Assembly (NCBI RefSeq): GCF_014202765.1
Contig: NZ_JACHHN010000002.1
Location: forward strand, 186,001-250,000
Direction of reading: 5' to 3'
Source: Silvimonas terrae
GTDB taxonomy: Bacteria; Pseudomonadota; Gammaproteobacteria; Burkholderiales; Chitinibacteraceae
Length of the DNA stretch: 64,000 nucleotides
How positions within the stretch are numbered: position 1 is the first letter of the stretch; each line of letters starts with the position of its first letter. Position numbers and translations under genes: made by a program. Below the pieces are notes generated by a model, which saw only the letters and a program-made list of their open reading frames with translations, had not been told where the DNA came from and did no database searches. Shown here piece after piece: positions 47,112 to 58,894 of this stretch.

Positions 47112-48257
47112 ATGCGTAACTGGATTCTGCCGGAATATATTTCCGATGTGCTGCCCCGCGAAGCTCGCCAGATTGAGGCAATGCGCCGTGGTCTGCTCGA
47201 TCTCTTCTCCCGCTACGGCTATGAACTCGTCATGCCGCCGCTGGTGGAATACGTTGAATCCCTGTTTTTGCATGATGATCCCGCGCTTGATCTGAAAACC
47301 TTCAAGCTGGTCGACGAAATGACTGGCCGTCAGATGGGCTTGCGCGCAGACATTACGCCGCAAGTGGCACGGATTGATGCTCATATCCTGAACCGCCAGG
47401 GTGTCGCGCGGCTGTGTTACTCCGGCTCTGTGGTCAGTACCCGCCCGGACGGCATTCTGTCCACACGTGAGCCACGTCAGATTGGCGCGGAAATCTACGG
47501 CTGCGCGGATGTCGCCGCTGACGTGGAAGTGATTGAGCTGATGTTTGAAAGCCTGGCCTTCGCCGGGCTGAAGAACGCCCGGCTGGATGTGGGGCATATT
47601 GGCCTCTTTCACGCGCTGGCGGATGCCGCCGGTATGAAGGGCGATCTGCGTGATCAGACCTTCAGCGCCCTGCAGCAGAAAGACCTGCCCACGTTGTGCG
47701 AACTGTCGGCCGGTCTGGATCCGGCCATTGCCGCTGGTTTGCAGGCGTTGCCCGCACTGTACGGCGGTTATGACGTGCTGGCGCGCGCACGCGCTGCCAT
47801 GCCGCCGCTGGCTGGGGTGAATGCTGCGCTGGCCGCGCTGGAAACCCTGTTTGCCGCATTGAAGATGCGTGGTATTGCAGTGCGCTTTGATCTGGCGGAA
47901 GTACGCAGCAGCGATTACCACACCGGTCTGGTCTTCGCCGCCTATGCCAATGGCTTTGCCAATGCCGTGGCGCGCGGTGGCCGCTATGACAGCGTGGGCG
48001 AAAAATTTGGTCGTTCCCGTCCGGCCACCGGTTTCAGTCTGGATATGCGTGAACTGAGCCGTTTGCCGTTCCCGGAAACCGCAGCCGCCATCCTGGCTCC
48101 GGCCGGCGATGACGCTGAACTGATTGCAGCCGTGCGCCGTCTGCGCGACGCCGGTGAAACCGTGATTGTTGATCTGGGCGTCAAGCCCGAAGAAGTGGCT
48201 GTCAACCGCCGCCTGGTACTTAAGGGTGGCCAGTGGCAAGTTGATCCGCTTGTCTGA
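47112..48257 (+). CDS. hisZ: ATP phosphoribosyltransferase regulatory subunit HisZ
   Basis: HisZ resembles histidyl-tRNA synthetase but serves as regulatory subunit of short-form HisG in histidine synthesis. The 381-residue protein begins RNWILPEYISDVLPREARQIE and keeps the synthetase core (LRADITPQVARIDAHILN, about 77-94; GGRYDSVGEKFGRSRPATGF near 290-310) without the anticodon-binding domain. ATG at 47112 gives the family start. It implies a short HisG elsewhere in the genome. Order hflC-hisZ-purA is typical of betaproteobacteria. Confidence 0.95.
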   Translation: MRNWILPEYISDVLPREARQIEAMRRGLLDLFSRYGYELVMPPLVEYVESLFLHDDPALDLKTFKLVDEMTGRQMGLRADITPQVARIDAHILNRQGVARLCYSGSVVSTRPDGILSTREPRQIGAEIYGCADVAADVEVIELMFESLAFAGLKNARLDVGHIGLFHALADAAGMKGDLRDQTFSALQQKDLPTLCELSAGLDPAIAAGLQALPALYGGYDVLARARAAMPPLAGVNAALAALETLFAALKMRGIAVRFDLAEVRSSDYHTGLVFAAYANGFANAVARGGRYDSVGEKFGRSRPATGFSLDMRELSRLPFPETAAAILAPAGDDAELIAAVRRLRDAGETVIVDLGVKPEEVAVNRRLVLKGGQWQVDPLV

Positions 48258-48344
48258 TACGCGGGCTTTTCGCAGGGTTGTCTGCTAAAAAGCGGGCTGC
48301 CTGAATGTAAATGATTGTTCTATCTGGTTAAATCGAGGTTCTGA

Positions 48345-49640
<1,296 letters not shown>

Positions 49641-49659
49641 GCCTGACTGGTGTTTGCCA

Positions 49660-49688
49660 AAAAAAGCCCCGCATTGCGGGGCTTTTTT
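49660..49688. terminator. Bidirectional terminator between purA and the hybrid kinase gene
   Basis: AAAAAAGCCCCGC pairs with GCGGGGCTTTTTT around ATT. T tracts on both strands serve the two convergent genes. Confidence 0.93.
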
Positions 49689-49703
49689 GTTGGGTGGCGG
49701 CGT

Positions 49704-52700
49704 TCAGGCGCGCAGTTGCGCCAGCAGTTCTTCGCATTGTGCGCGGGCGCGCTGAAAGTCCAGGTTGCTGATGGCATCCTCAATCCTGGCCCCATGTTCT
49801 GGATACGCCGCGTTCAAACCCGCCTTGATTTGATCAAACACGCGCGTGGCTTCCATATTGGCAGAAGCCAGTAGCCGAGACAGGGTTTCCAGGTCGCCCG
49901 TGATGGTCAGTGCCGAGTCCGGGACTGTGGTGCTGCCGGTATCGCCTTCTGATGTCTGCAACAAGGCCAGCAGGGCTTTGACGTTGCCGCAGGTTTCTTC
50001 CAGCGCAGCACTGACCTGCAACAGCTTTTCACCGATCGCCTTGTCGGGGATGTTGTCGCGTAAGTCCGTCTCTACCTGCCGTACCTGCAAGGCCAGATCC
50101 GTCGCGCCCACCGTGCCGGCAGTGCCCTTGAGGGTGTGCAGCAAGCGCGCCAGCGCGTCTTGCGGGCTGCCAGGCCACCATTGCGCCAGTTGTTCGTTCA
50201 TCTGGGCACTGGTACTCAGAAAACTGCCCAAGGCCCATTCAAACAGCGGCAAATCACCGCCGAGGCGCGCTAGCGCTGCGGCGATATCCAGCCCGCGCTC
50301 TCCGGCTAGCTTGAGGGCTGCTGGCGGAATCACACCGCCACTGCGCAGTTGTGCGGGTGGCGGGGTGAGGGCGGGTTCGACCTGGCGGGTAAACTGCCGG
50401 ATCACCGCCACCAACTGGTTGAGATCGAAGGGTTTGCCGACATGGTCATTCATGCCCGCATCAAGGCACGCCTGGCGATCGCTGGCCATGGCGTTGGCGG
50501 TCATGGCAATGATGGGCAGGGTATGCAGGCCCAGCTTGTGACGAATCTCCCGCGTCGCGGCGTAGCCATCCATGTCGGGCATCTGGATATCCATCAGCAC
50601 GGCATCGTACTGCGGATGGGCATTCTGGACGGCCGTCACGCCGTCGATGCCGCCACCCGCCACATCGACCTGGGCGCCTTCGTTTTTCAACAATTCGCGC
50701 GCGACCTGTTGATTGGTCGGATTGTCTTCCACCAGCAACAGACGCAGGCCGATCAAGCGCTGGCCTGCACCCGCTTTGCGGGCCGGCGCGATGGTGGTGC
50801 CCTGATTGGCACGGGCGTCCGCTACCGCATCGAATAAAGTGGAAATCGTGATGGGTTTGACCAGAAAACCATCCAGCAGGGCTTGTTCGCTGGCAAGCCG
50901 CTGCGCCAGCATTTCGCGCCCGTGCGCGGTCACCATGACGATCAAGGGGGAAGTGCCACTGGGGGTGATCTGCCGGATGTGCTCAGCGGTTTGCCAGCCA
51001 TCCATGTCCGGCATGGACCAGTCGACAAAGATAACGTCGTACGCGCGGCCACGGTCAATGCTTTGCCGGAGCAGATCGAGCGCTTCCAGGCCTGATGCCG
51101 CAAGGTCGGCGCGCCAGCCCAGCGAATCAACCATGCGCGAAATCACCTCGCGCGCGCTGGCGTTATCGTCGACCACCAAGGCCCGCACACCACGCAGATT
51201 GGCCAGTGCGGGCAGACTTTCTTCCAGCGATATCTCCGCCCCGGTGGCCTGCAGCACGATCTCGAAATGGAACTGGCTGCCTTTACCCGCGGTGCTTTCG
51301 ACCTCCAGTTGCCCACCCATCAAACGCACGAGGCGCTGACTGATGGCCAGCCCCAGCCCGGTGCCGCCAAACCGGCGGGTGGTCGAGACTTCAGCCTGGG
51401 AGAATCCTTCAAAGATATGGCTGATTTGATCTTGCGTCATGCCAATCCCGGTGTCGCGCACCGAGAACTGCACGGTCAGTTGCTCATCGCGCCGGCGTTT
51501 CAGCCGCACCGACAGCACCACCTCGCCGTGCTCGGTAAATTTGATGGCGTTACCCGACAGGTTGATCAGCACCTGCTGCAAGCGCAGCGCGTCACCAATC
51601 ACCAGTTCGGGCAGGGCGGGGTCAATATCGAACAGGATTTCGATGTTCTTCTTGCCCACACTGGCAGACAGAATGACGCCGATATCCTTCAGCAGTTTGT
51701 CCAGCAAGAAGGGGTGTGGGTCGAGTTCCAGTTTGCCGGCCTCGACCTTGGAGAAGTCCAGAATATCGTTGAGCAAGCCCAGCAACGCCTTGGCGGAGGA
51801 TTCGGCTTTCTCGGTGTAATCGTATTGGCGGCTGGTCAGATCGGTTTGCTGTAACAACTGCAGCATGCCAAGGATCGCGTTCATGGGCGTGCGGATTTCG
51901 TGACTCATATTGGCCAGGAAGTCCGATTTGGCGCGGGTGGCCGACTCGGCGCTTTCCTTGGCCTGGCGCAGGACCGCTTCATCACGCTTGTGCGCGGTGA
52001 GGTCCATGGCAATGCCGAGGAAGCCGAAAATCCGGCCTTCGGTGTCGCGCAGGCTACTGACCGTCAGCAGCACGGCAACCCGGCTGCCGTCTTTGCGGAT
52101 ATAGGTCCATTCGTTGGAGTCCGGCTTGCCCAGGCGGGACTTGGCGACAAAGGTTTCAAACCCCGGCTCCACCAGATAACCCAACTCCTCGGTCAGATCG
52201 CGCGCGCGGCGTTCCACTTCTGCCGTGTCATGCATGATGCGCGGTGTTTCCAGATCAATCACTTCATCGGCCCGGTAACCCAGCAGGCGTTCAGCGGCAG
52301 GGTTGAACAGCTTGATCAGGCCGTCTGAATCCGTGGCGATGATGGAATAACCTGCGCTTTCCAGAATGGCCGCCTGTAACGCCGAGAAGGCCTGGATCTG
52401 TCCGGTGCGTTCCTGCACCTGCTGCTCCAGCGTGGCATTCAGCTTGAGAATCTGCGCCTCGGTTTCCTTTTGCTGGCTGATATCGCGCACGGTCTTGGCT
52501 GCGCCATCAATTTGCCCCGCCGGGCCGCGGATGGGGGACACGGTGACCGATACCGTGATCAAGCTGCCGTCCTTGCGACGGCGCACGGTTTCAAAGTGCG
52601 GCACGATCTCGCCATGACCCACCCGGCGCAGGATTTCCGCCTCTTCATTGGCCCGATCCTCCGGGACGACCAGTTCGCGGATCGTATGCCCGATGGCCTC

Positions 52701-53840
52701 TGCCGCGCTGTAGCCAAACATGCGCTCGGCGGCGGAATTCCAGGAGGTCACCACGCCTTGCAACGTCTTGCCGACGATCGCGTCGTTGGAGCCCTCTACA
52801 ATCGCGGCCAGTCGTGCCTGGTCTGCACCGGCCCTGAGGCGGCGGTCCACATTGACCGAGTACAGATAAATCACCCCCGCCAGCAAAATGGCGCAGGCCA
52901 GCACGATCAGCGCGGGCTCCAGCGGGGAGAGCAGATTCAGGTCCGAGATGAACTTGGGCAGGGCCGCAATCTGCGCGTGCCAGACCTGACCATAACGGTG
53001 AATATCCGCCTCGTAGACAAAGCCTTGTTGCGGCTTGCGGTCGCTGAGCGGGGAGGCAAAAAAATTGGCGTTTTTATCGTTGGTATCCAGCGCCGAGAGT
53101 TTGACGGTGATCTCGCCATCCCGATAATCAAAGTGCTTCATCACCGCACTGACGACCAGCGGGGTATACACCCAGCCTTGGGTCGCCTCTTCGCGTTCGG
53201 CCGGGTTGGCTGGCATATTGCCATCCCGATAGACCGGCATGACCAGCAAAAACCCCAGATTGGGCTCGCCCTTGGGCAGGGTGAGGCCCAAGGGCCGCGT
53301 CAGCGTGGCTTGTCCGCTGTTCATGGCATCACGCAACGCGGTCAGGCGAGTTGGCTCGGAGGCAATATCCAGCCCGATCACGCGGTTGCCGATCTCTTGT
53401 GGCACAAAATACTGGACCACGTATTTGTCGCCGGTATGTGGCTGCAACTGGAATATATGAAAATCCGGCTGGCCGTTGGCACGCTGGTTGATGACAAATA
53501 CAGACTCTTGCGCTGCGGGGACACGCCGTACAAAACCATATCCACGCGCCCCCGGAAATTCAGAGTGCAGGTCCAGTGAGTTGCCATACTGAATAAAACG
53601 CGCCTGGGCGGCATCATCGCCCACCACCCCGGACACCGCACCGCGTGCACCGCGCAGACCATATTCGTAAATGCGTAATTGGGTATCGATTTGCTCTACT
53701 GCGCGCTTAGAGCGCGATAAAAAGCGCTGATGCGCTGCCGCTTCATTTTCTGTTTGCTGATGGTGGGCGAGCAGGGCGGCCAGTATCAGGCCCAAAGCAA
53801 CAATGATCGCGGGCATCCACCTTGGACTATTGATCTGCAA
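49704..53840 (-). CDS. Hybrid sensor histidine kinase: CHASE-PAS-PAS-HisKA-HATPase-REC-REC-HPt
   Basis: A 1378-residue phosphorelay kinase. Between two membrane helices (about 9-26 and 308-330) lies a periplasmic CHASE domain (about 70-280). Then come two PAS domains (about 340-470 and 490-625), the phospho-accepting His in SHEIRTPMN (about residue 647), an HATPase domain (about 750-880), a first receiver with Asp near 940 ([11 protein letters not shown]), a second with Asp near 1084 ([11 protein letters not shown]) and a C-terminal HPt with its His near 1235 ([10 protein letters not shown]). The start is TTG at 53840, with AGGAG 9 nt upstream. The domain order is BarA/EvgS-like. The signal is unknown. 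Its likely output partner is the divergent REC-GGDEF-EAL gene. Confidence 0.92.
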   Translation of the reverse strand: MQINSPRWMPAIIVALGLILAALLAHHQQTENEAAAHQRFLSRSKRAVEQIDTQLRIYEYGLRGARGAVSGVVGDDAAQARFIQYGNSLDLHSEFPGARGYGFVRRVPAAQESVFVINQRANGQPDFHIFQLQPHTGDKYVVQYFVPQEIGNRVIGLDIASEPTRLTALRDAMNSGQATLTRPLGLTLPKGEPNLGFLLVMPVYRDGNMPANPAEREEATQGWVYTPLVVSAVMKHFDYRDGEITVKLSALDTNDKNANFFASPLSDRKPQQGFVYEADIHRYGQVWHAQIAALPKFISDLNLLSPLEPALIVLACAILLAGVIYLYSVNVDRRLRAGADQARLAAIVEGSNDAIVGKTLQGVVTSWNSAAERMFGYSAAEAIGHTIRELVVPEDRANEEAEILRRVGHGEIVPHFETVRRRKDGSLITVSVTVSPIRGPAGQIDGAAKTVRDISQQKETEAQILKLNATLEQQVQERTGQIQAFSALQAAILESAGYSIIATDSDGLIKLFNPAAERLLGYRADEVIDLETPRIMHDTAEVERRARDLTEELGYLVEPGFETFVAKSRLGKPDSNEWTYIRKDGSRVAVLLTVSSLRDTEGRIFGFLGIAMDLTAHKRDEAVLRQAKESAESATRAKSDFLANMSHEIRTPMNAILGMLQLLQQTDLTSRQYDYTEKAESSAKALLGLLNDILDFSKVEAGKLELDPHPFLLDKLLKDIGVILSASVGKKNIEILFDIDPALPELVIGDALRLQQVLINLSGNAIKFTEHGEVVLSVRLKRRRDEQLTVQFSVRDTGIGMTQDQISHIFEGFSQAEVSTTRRFGGTGLGLAISQRLVRLMGGQLEVESTAGKGSQFHFEIVLQATGAEISLEESLPALANLRGVRALVVDDNASAREVISRMVDSLGWRADLAASGLEALDLLRQSIDRGRAYDVIFVDWSMPDMDGWQTAEHIRQITPSGTSPLIVMVTAHGREMLAQRLASEQALLDGFLVKPITISTLFDAVADARANQGTTIAPARKAGAGQRLIGLRLLLVEDNPTNQQVARELLKNEGAQVDVAGGGIDGVTAVQNAHPQYDAVLMDIQMPDMDGYAATREIRHKLGLHTLPIIAMTANAMASDRQACLDAGMNDHVGKPFDLNQLVAVIRQFTRQVEPALTPPPAQLRSGGVIPPAALKLAGERGLDIAAALARLGGDLPLFEWALGSFLSTSAQMNEQLAQWWPGSPQDALARLLHTLKGTAGTVGATDLALQVRQVETDLRDNIPDKAIGEKLLQVSAALEETCGNVKALLALLQTSEGDTGSTTVPDSALTITGDLETLSRLLASANMEATRVFDQIKAGLNAAYPEHGARIEDAISNLDFQRARAQCEELLAQLRA

Positions 53841-54056
53841 ACGTTCTCACTCCTGAGTGGGTGCATCCTGGCGAAGCTGACAGGGGCGGTGATCGGGGGT
53901 AATGCATCACCATAAAGCCGTGCCGTGAAAATCCTGTACTTCCTTGTAATCGGTGCTATCCAGTAATTAATAAGTCATTCAGCAGAAAAAATTGCATTAG
54001 TAAGTGCCTGTATAGCAAAGCAATGACCGGACTGCCGCACTGGAGAGAAAACTTAC

Positions 54057-56540
54057 GTGTTTGCTGTCGAAGAACAGTGGCCCCGACCGACTATCCTGAT
54101 CGTTGACGACGCAGTAGAGAATATCAAGCTGATAAGTCATGCACTGTATGGCATGGCCGATTTGCTGTTCGCTACCAACGGCCCGGATGCATTGCGCATT
54201 GCTGATTCCAGCCGTCCCGATCTGGTGCTTCTTGATATTGAAATGCCAGGCATGGATGGGTATGAAGTCTGCAATGCCCTCAAGGCCAACCCTTACACCA
54301 GCGAATGTGCGGTGATTTTCATCACGGCCCATGAGGGGACGTCTTACGAAACGCAATCGCTAGCTGCTGGTGGCATCGACTTTCTCAACAAGCCGATCAA
54401 TGTACCGATCTGCCGCCTGCGGGTGCAAAACCAGCTCACCCTCAAGCGCCAGAAAGACGAACTGGCACAAACCCGCCGTGATCTGGCCGACCTGGTTCAC
54501 CACTTGCCCTCGTTTGTTGCATTCTGGGGCGCAGATACCATCAATCGTTATTGCAATGACCAATTGGGTCACTGGTTCGGGATTTCTTCTGCCCGCATGC
54601 TGGGCATGTCGCTGGACAGCGTGCTCAATGAAGAAACCATGACCCAGTTACGGCCACACTGGGCGGGGGCCATGGAAGGGCGGACCATTTCGGTGGAGGT
54701 GACGCTGTTTCCGTCTTCTGCCCGCCGTCGTATCGCCCAAACCACCCTGGTGCCCAACTGGCAGATGGGGGTGGTTGCCGGGGTGCTAATGGTGCTGACC
54801 GACATCACCGATCGCATCACTGCCGAACGCGCGCTGTGGGAAGAAAAAGAGCGTATGCGCATTACGCTCAATTCAATTGGTGATGCGGTCATTGCCACCG
54901 ACCAGCAGGGGCTGGTGACCTTCATGAACCCGATTGCGGAAGAAATGACCGGCTGGCATTCGTCCGACGCCATCGGCAAGCCCATCGATAATGTCATGGA
55001 GCTGCGAGACGCCAACAACGGCCACGTCTTGCGTAATCCCATTTATCTGGCGCTCAAGGAAGAGCGGATTGTTGGCATGGCGCTCAATTGCAACCTCGTG
55101 GCCTTGAGCGGTCAGCAATCGGCCGTGGAAGACTCCGCCGCGCCTATCCGCAATGTGACCGGCGAGGTTTCTGGCGCCATCATCGTATTCCGTGACGCCA
55201 GTGAAGCGCGGGCCATGGCCATCAAGATGAGCTACCTGGCCAGCCATGACCCGCTGACCGGCTTGCCCAACCGCCTGTTATTGCAAGACCGGATTTCTCA
55301 CGGCCTGCAAGTGGCCCGCTGGAGCCAGACCCACGTCGCCATGCTGTTGCTGGATCTGGACTACTTCAAGTTTGTGAACGACTCCATCGGCTATACGGCG
55401 GGTGACGATTTGCTGCGCCAGATTGCCCACCGGCTGGAAAAAGAACTCTCTGCCACCGGCACCATCGGCCGCCTGGGGGGGGATGAATTTGTGGTGTTGT
55501 TACCCGAGTTGCGTTCGATCAACGAGGCTGACGAGGTTGCGACACGCCTGCTGGCTGCCATGGGCGAGCCATTTGAACTGGATGGCAACCGCTTTGATCT
55601 GTCCATCAGCGTCGGTATCAGCCTGTTTCCGGATGATAGTTCTGACGAAGAAACCCTGATGCGCCACGCCGACGTGGCGATGCACCGCGCCAAACAGGAC
55701 GGGCGCAACCGCTACCGGTTTTTCTCCACCGAACTGGAAGACCTGGTGTTAAGCCGGCATCTGCTGGAACGCCATCTGCGCGAGGCCCTGCAGGAAAACC
55801 GGTTTGAGGTGTTCTACCAAAGCAAGGTCAACGCGCGGGAAGGGCGGGTCATCGGGGCTGAAGCGCTGGTCCGTATGTACAGCACGGAGGGCGAACTGCT
55901 CTCACCAGGCCGGTTTATCCCGCTGGCCGAAGAAACCGGCTTGATTGTGCCACTGGGTAAAATGGTACTGGAAATGGCCTGTCAGCAGGCCGCGACCTGG
56001 CAAGCCCAGGGGCACGTGCTGAAAATGTCGGTCAACATTGCGGCGGCCCAGTTTGCCGCCGGTAATTTCCCGGAGGTTGTCGCAGAGGTGCTGGATCACA
56101 CCGGGTTGAATCCGGATCTGCTGGAGCTGGAAATCACGGAGGGCACCTTGATGAGCGACGCCAATGCCGCCCGGGAAACCCTGGTTGCCCTCAAGGAACT
56201 GGGAGTGCATGTCTCACTGGATGATTTCGGTACGGGTTATTCCAGTCTGGCCTACCTCAAGCGGTTTCCGCTGGACACGCTCAAGATCGACCAGTCCTTT
56301 GTGCGTGACATGCTCAATGACAAGAGCGATATGGCCATCATCCAGACCATCATTGCACTAGGCCAGACACTGGGAATGGAGCTGGTGGCAGAGGGTGTGG
56401 AACTGCGCGAGCAGGCCGAGATTCTGGCCAGTATGGGCTGCCACATCATGCAGGGCTATCTGTATGACAAACCCAAGCCTGCCAGTGAATGGAGCTTTGT
56501 TGAGGCAACTGGCATTGCACGCTCCATTTCCGGCACTTGA
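54057..56540 (+). CDS. Response regulator with PAS-PAS-GGDEF-EAL output
   Basis: An 827-residue cytoplasmic protein. An N-terminal receiver (about 8-130) with phospho-Asp near residue 60 (LVLLDIEMPGMDGYE) precedes two PAS domains (about 140-260 and 265-390), a GGDEF domain (about 395-560) with intact RLGGDEF and no RxxD I-site, and an EAL domain (about 570-815) with intact AEALVRM, LDDFGTGYSSL, LKIDQSFV and AEGVEL. Both cyclase and phosphodiesterase activities look possible. The start is GTG at 54057, with GGAGAG 9 nt upstream. A 216-bp divergent spacer separates it from the HPt hybrid kinase, its probable phosphodonor. Confidence 0.92.
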   Translation: MFAVEEQWPRPTILIVDDAVENIKLISHALYGMADLLFATNGPDALRIADSSRPDLVLLDIEMPGMDGYEVCNALKANPYTSECAVIFITAHEGTSYETQSLAAGGIDFLNKPINVPICRLRVQNQLTLKRQKDELAQTRRDLADLVHHLPSFVAFWGADTINRYCNDQLGHWFGISSARMLGMSLDSVLNEETMTQLRPHWAGAMEGRTISVEVTLFPSSARRRIAQTTLVPNWQMGVVAGVLMVLTDITDRITAERALWEEKERMRITLNSIGDAVIATDQQGLVTFMNPIAEEMTGWHSSDAIGKPIDNVMELRDANNGHVLRNPIYLALKEERIVGMALNCNLVALSGQQSAVEDSAAPIRNVTGEVSGAIIVFRDASEARAMAIKMSYLASHDPLTGLPNRLLLQDRISHGLQVARWSQTHVAMLLLDLDYFKFVNDSIGYTAGDDLLRQIAHRLEKELSATGTIGRLGGDEFVVLLPELRSINEADEVATRLLAAMGEPFELDGNRFDLSISVGISLFPDDSSDEETLMRHADVAMHRAKQDGRNRYRFFSTELEDLVLSRHLLERHLREALQENRFEVFYQSKVNAREGRVIGAEALVRMYSTEGELLSPGRFIPLAEETGLIVPLGKMVLEMACQQAATWQAQGHVLKMSVNIAAAQFAAGNFPEVVAEVLDHTGLNPDLLELEITEGTLMSDANAARETLVALKELGVHVSLDDFGTGYSSLAYLKRFPLDTLKIDQSFVRDMLNDKSDMAIIQTIIALGQTLGMELVAEGVELREQAEILASMGCHIMQGYLYDKPKPASEWSFVEATGIARSISGT

Positions 56541-56614
56541 CCCTTGATATGACAAGGGTATTACCGTTTGTCAGCAGGTGAATTTTGTTACTGGATTGAG
56601 AATTGTTCTTGTTA

Positions 56615-56634
56615 GATAATGAGAACAGTTATCA
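56615..56634 (+). promoter_or_regulatory. Fur-box-like site upstream of bfd
   Basis: GATAATGAGAACAGTTATC matches the 19-bp Fur consensus GATAATGATAATCATTATC at 15 positions, ending 18 nt before the bfd start. A further TGAGAATTGTTC lies just upstream at 56597-56608. Iron repression of bfd is the usual arrangement in other bacteria. Confidence 0.7.
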
Positions 56635-56651
56635 GTAACAAGGCCGGTTTC

Positions 56652-56861
56652 ATGTACGTCTGTATCTGTAATGCAGTGACCGAAAAAGATATTCACACCG
56701 CCGTAGACCAGGGCATGCGGACCTTTGCGCAAGTGCAAATGGCGACAGGTGCCGGTACGTGCTGTGGGCAATGTACAGATTGCGCCAAGAACACCATGCT
56801 TGATGCTATTGAGGCTGAAGCCATTCGTGGCTGGGAAGAAATGGACGCCATGGCGGCCTGA
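56652..56861 (+). CDS. bfd: Bacterioferritin-associated ferredoxin
   Basis: Bfd is a small [2Fe-2S] protein that gives electrons to bacterioferritin so that stored iron is released. The 69-residue protein has the four cluster cysteines in the family spacing CIC near residue 4 and CGQCTDC near residues 37-43, then a helix to the end. ATG at 56652 is chosen because the protein begins MYVCICNAVTEKDI as in the family; an in-frame ATG at 56619 lies inside the Fur-box-like site. It converges on the bacterioferritin genes. Confidence 0.95.
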   Translation: MYVCICNAVTEKDIHTAVDQGMRTFAQVQMATGAGTCCGQCTDCAKNTMLDAIEAEAIRGWEEMDAMAA

Positions 56862-56884
56862 TGTTCACGCAGACTATCCAGATT

Positions 56885-56923
56885 CAAAAGTAACGGCCGG
56901 GTTTATCCCGGCCGTTACTTTTG
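56885..56923. terminator. Bidirectional terminator between bfd and the bacterioferritin genes
   Basis: A 17-bp perfect stem (56885-56901 with 56907-56923) around TTTAT. Arms end CAAAAG and CTTTTG, so the T tracts are short but present on both strands. Confidence 0.82.
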
Positions 56924-56958
56924 TGCCACGTATACCCGCTGCAAACCAGCACGCCCGC

Positions 56959-57444
56959 TCAGGTGGGGCTGCCGCTACCCATCTGGGATTGCAGATAGTT
57001 CTGTGTACCCACGGTACCCAGCAGGAACAGTTGTTGTTCCAGCCAGTGCGCGTGATCCACTTCCGTATCGTCCAGCAGACCCACCAGCATCTCGCGCGTG
57101 ACGTAGTCTTGCTCGCGTTCACACAGCGCAATGGTGTCCTTCAGCGCCTTGGCGACTTCGTATTCGGTATCGAGGTCGTTCTTGAGCATGGAGGGCACAT
57201 CGGTGCCGATACGCAAGCGCGTGCGCGTCGCCACGTTGGGCATGCCTTCCAGAAACAGAATGCGCTCCATCAGCCGGGTGGCGTGGCCGATCTCGTCCTG
57301 GCGTTCGTGGTCAATGCGTTCAAACAGACGGTGATAACCCCAGTTCTTGTACATCTGGCTATGCAGAAAATACTGGTCAATCGAGGTCAGTTCTGCGGCC
57401 AGCAGGTGATTGAGTGCGTCAATAACGTTGGTCTTGCCTTGCAT
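56959..57444 (-). CDS. bfr: Bacterioferritin subunit with ferroxidase centre, heme ligand missing
   Basis: A 161-residue bacterioferritin. By alignment with E. coli Bfr by eye the di-iron ligands are kept: Glu18, Glu51, His54, Glu94, and an ExxH pair at 128/131 shifted by a one-residue insertion. The heme ligand Met52 is replaced by Ile. So it should oxidise and store iron but not bind heme by itself. It is the second gene of a two-gene operon, 13 nt after its partner subunit. GGAGGC precedes the start. Confidence 0.93.
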   Translation of the reverse strand: MQGKTNVIDALNHLLAAELTSIDQYFLHSQMYKNWGYHRLFERIDHERQDEIGHATRLMERILFLEGMPNVATRTRLRIGTDVPSMLKNDLDTEYEVAKALKDTIALCEREQDYVTREMLVGLLDDTEVDHAHWLEQQLFLLGTVGTQNYLQSQMGSGSPT

Positions 57445-57457
57445 GAGAGCCTCCGGT

Positions 57458-57928
57458 TCAATCGCCCATCTGCGCTTGCAGATAGTTGGCCAGACCCACT
57501 TCCGGGATCAGACCGAGCTGGGTTTCCACCCAGTCCACATACTCTTCTTCTTCTTCCAGCAGTTCTGTCAGCATATCGCGGCTGACATAGTCCTGGGCTT
57601 GTTCGGCGTTTTCAATGGCGCCGCGCAGCGTGGTCAGATAACCGGTGGTGAGCTTGAGATCACAGGACAACATTTCCTGCGGGTTCTCGCCAATCATCAA
57701 TTTGCCCAGTTGCTGCAGATTGGGCAGGCCTTCCAGAAACAAAATGCGTTCGATCAGTTCATCGGCACGCTTCATGGCGTGGATTGACTCGTGATACACA
57801 TGGTCGTTCAGCCGCTTGTAGCCCCAGTTTTTGTACATGCGCGCATGCAGGAAATACTGGTTAATAGCGGTCAATTCATTGGTGAGCACGGTGTTCAGCG
57901 CTTTCACCACATCAGGATTACCCTGCAT
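57458..57928 (-). CDS. bfr: Bacterioferritin subunit with heme ligand, ferroxidase centre degenerate
   Basis: A 156-residue bacterioferritin. Met52, the axial heme ligand, is kept, as are Glu18 and Glu127. The other di-iron ligands are changed: position 51 is Ala, 54 is Arg, 94 is Thr and 130 is Tyr. The subunit should bind heme but lack a working ferroxidase site. With the adjacent gene it likely makes mixed 24-mers, as known for Neisseria and Magnetospirillum. AGAGGAAAG precedes the start. Confidence 0.93.
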   Translation of the reverse strand: MQGNPDVVKALNTVLTNELTAINQYFLHARMYKNWGYKRLNDHVYHESIHAMKRADELIERILFLEGLPNLQQLGKLMIGENPQEMLSCDLKLTTGYLTTLRGAIENAEQAQDYVSRDMLTELLEEEEEYVDWVETQLGLIPEVGLANYLQAQMGD

Positions 57929-58065
57929 GATGCTTTCCTCTTGTTGTCGGGCTGACCTTTTATTTTAGAACAGCCTGCCGCGGATCACTGCGATAATTCA
58001 TCCGTTTCCCGCCGTTTGCAGAACGTGTTAGGCTGCGCGCCGAGGCTAAAAAGGTATAGATCACC

Positions 58066-58854
58066 ATGAGTCAACCCACGATTTCGCAAGACCTGATCGT
58101 TCTGGCCCACGAACTGGCCGATATTTCTGGTCAGACCATCCGCAGCTATTACCGTCATGATGTGTCGATTGTTTCCAAGGCCGACGACAGCCCGGTTACG
58201 GTGGCCGACCGTGAGGCCGAGCGCGTCATGCGTGAACGCATCCGCGCCGCGCGCCCCAATGACGGCATCATTGGCGAAGAACATGGCGAAGAAAACACCG
58301 ATGCTGAATGGGTCTGGGTGCTCGATCCCATTGATGGCACCAAGTCCTTCACCGTCGGCCGGCCGCTGTTTGTCACGCTGATTGGCCTGCTGCACTTTGG
58401 CAAGCCGGTGCTGGGCGTCATCAACCAGCCCATCGTCAACGACCGCTGGATTGGTGGTGTTGGCGTCCCCAGCACACTCAATGGCAAACCCATTGCGGCC
58501 AGTCAGATCAGCGATCTGGCTGAGGCCCGAATTGGCACCACCGGCCCGGAGCATCTTCAAGCCTGCGCGGATGTCTTTAAGGATCTGGTCAAAGCCTGCC
58601 GTTACCCGGTCTACGGTGGTGATGGTTATCTATACGGGCAAGTGGCAGCGGGCTGGCTGGATATCGTGGTGGAAGAGGGCCTCAAGCTGCATGACTATGC
58701 CGCATTGGCACCTGTCATCATTGGCGCGGGCGGGGTCATGACCGATTGGCAGGGCGAACCGTTGCGTCTGGGCAGTGCTGGCCGGGTGCTGGCGGCGGGG
58801 AATGCCGCACTGCATGCACAAGTGCTCCCCGCTTTGCGCAGCTTGCCGGTATAA
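58066..58854 (+). CDS. hisN: Histidinol-phosphatase of the inositol monophosphatase family
   Basis: A 262-residue metal-dependent phosphatase. The metal-binding motifs of the inositol monophosphatase fold are present: GEEHGE (about 70-75), DPIDGTKSF (about 87-95) and the later KLHDYAALAPVI block (about 208-219). The stretch GRPLFVTLIGLLHFGKPVLGVINQP matches the HisN type of histidinol-phosphatase. CysQ/SuhB-like activity is the alternative. The gene is divergent from the bacterioferritin operon. Confidence 0.8.
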   Translation: MSQPTISQDLIVLAHELADISGQTIRSYYRHDVSIVSKADDSPVTVADREAERVMRERIRAARPNDGIIGEEHGEENTDAEWVWVLDPIDGTKSFTVGRPLFVTLIGLLHFGKPVLGVINQPIVNDRWIGGVGVPSTLNGKPIAASQISDLAEARIGTTGPEHLQACADVFKDLVKACRYPVYGGDGYLYGQVAAGWLDIVVEEGLKLHDYAALAPVIIGAGGVMTDWQGEPLRLGSAGRVLAAGNAALHAQVLPALRSLPV

Positions 58855-58894
58855 TCAGCGCATCGCAAAAAAACAAACACGGTGTTTTGCATCC

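Noticed and set aside
52470-53579. A 369-codon plus-strand frame inside the hybrid kinase gene
   Set aside because: It is antisense to the CHASE-PAS part of the kinase and has no recognisable domain.
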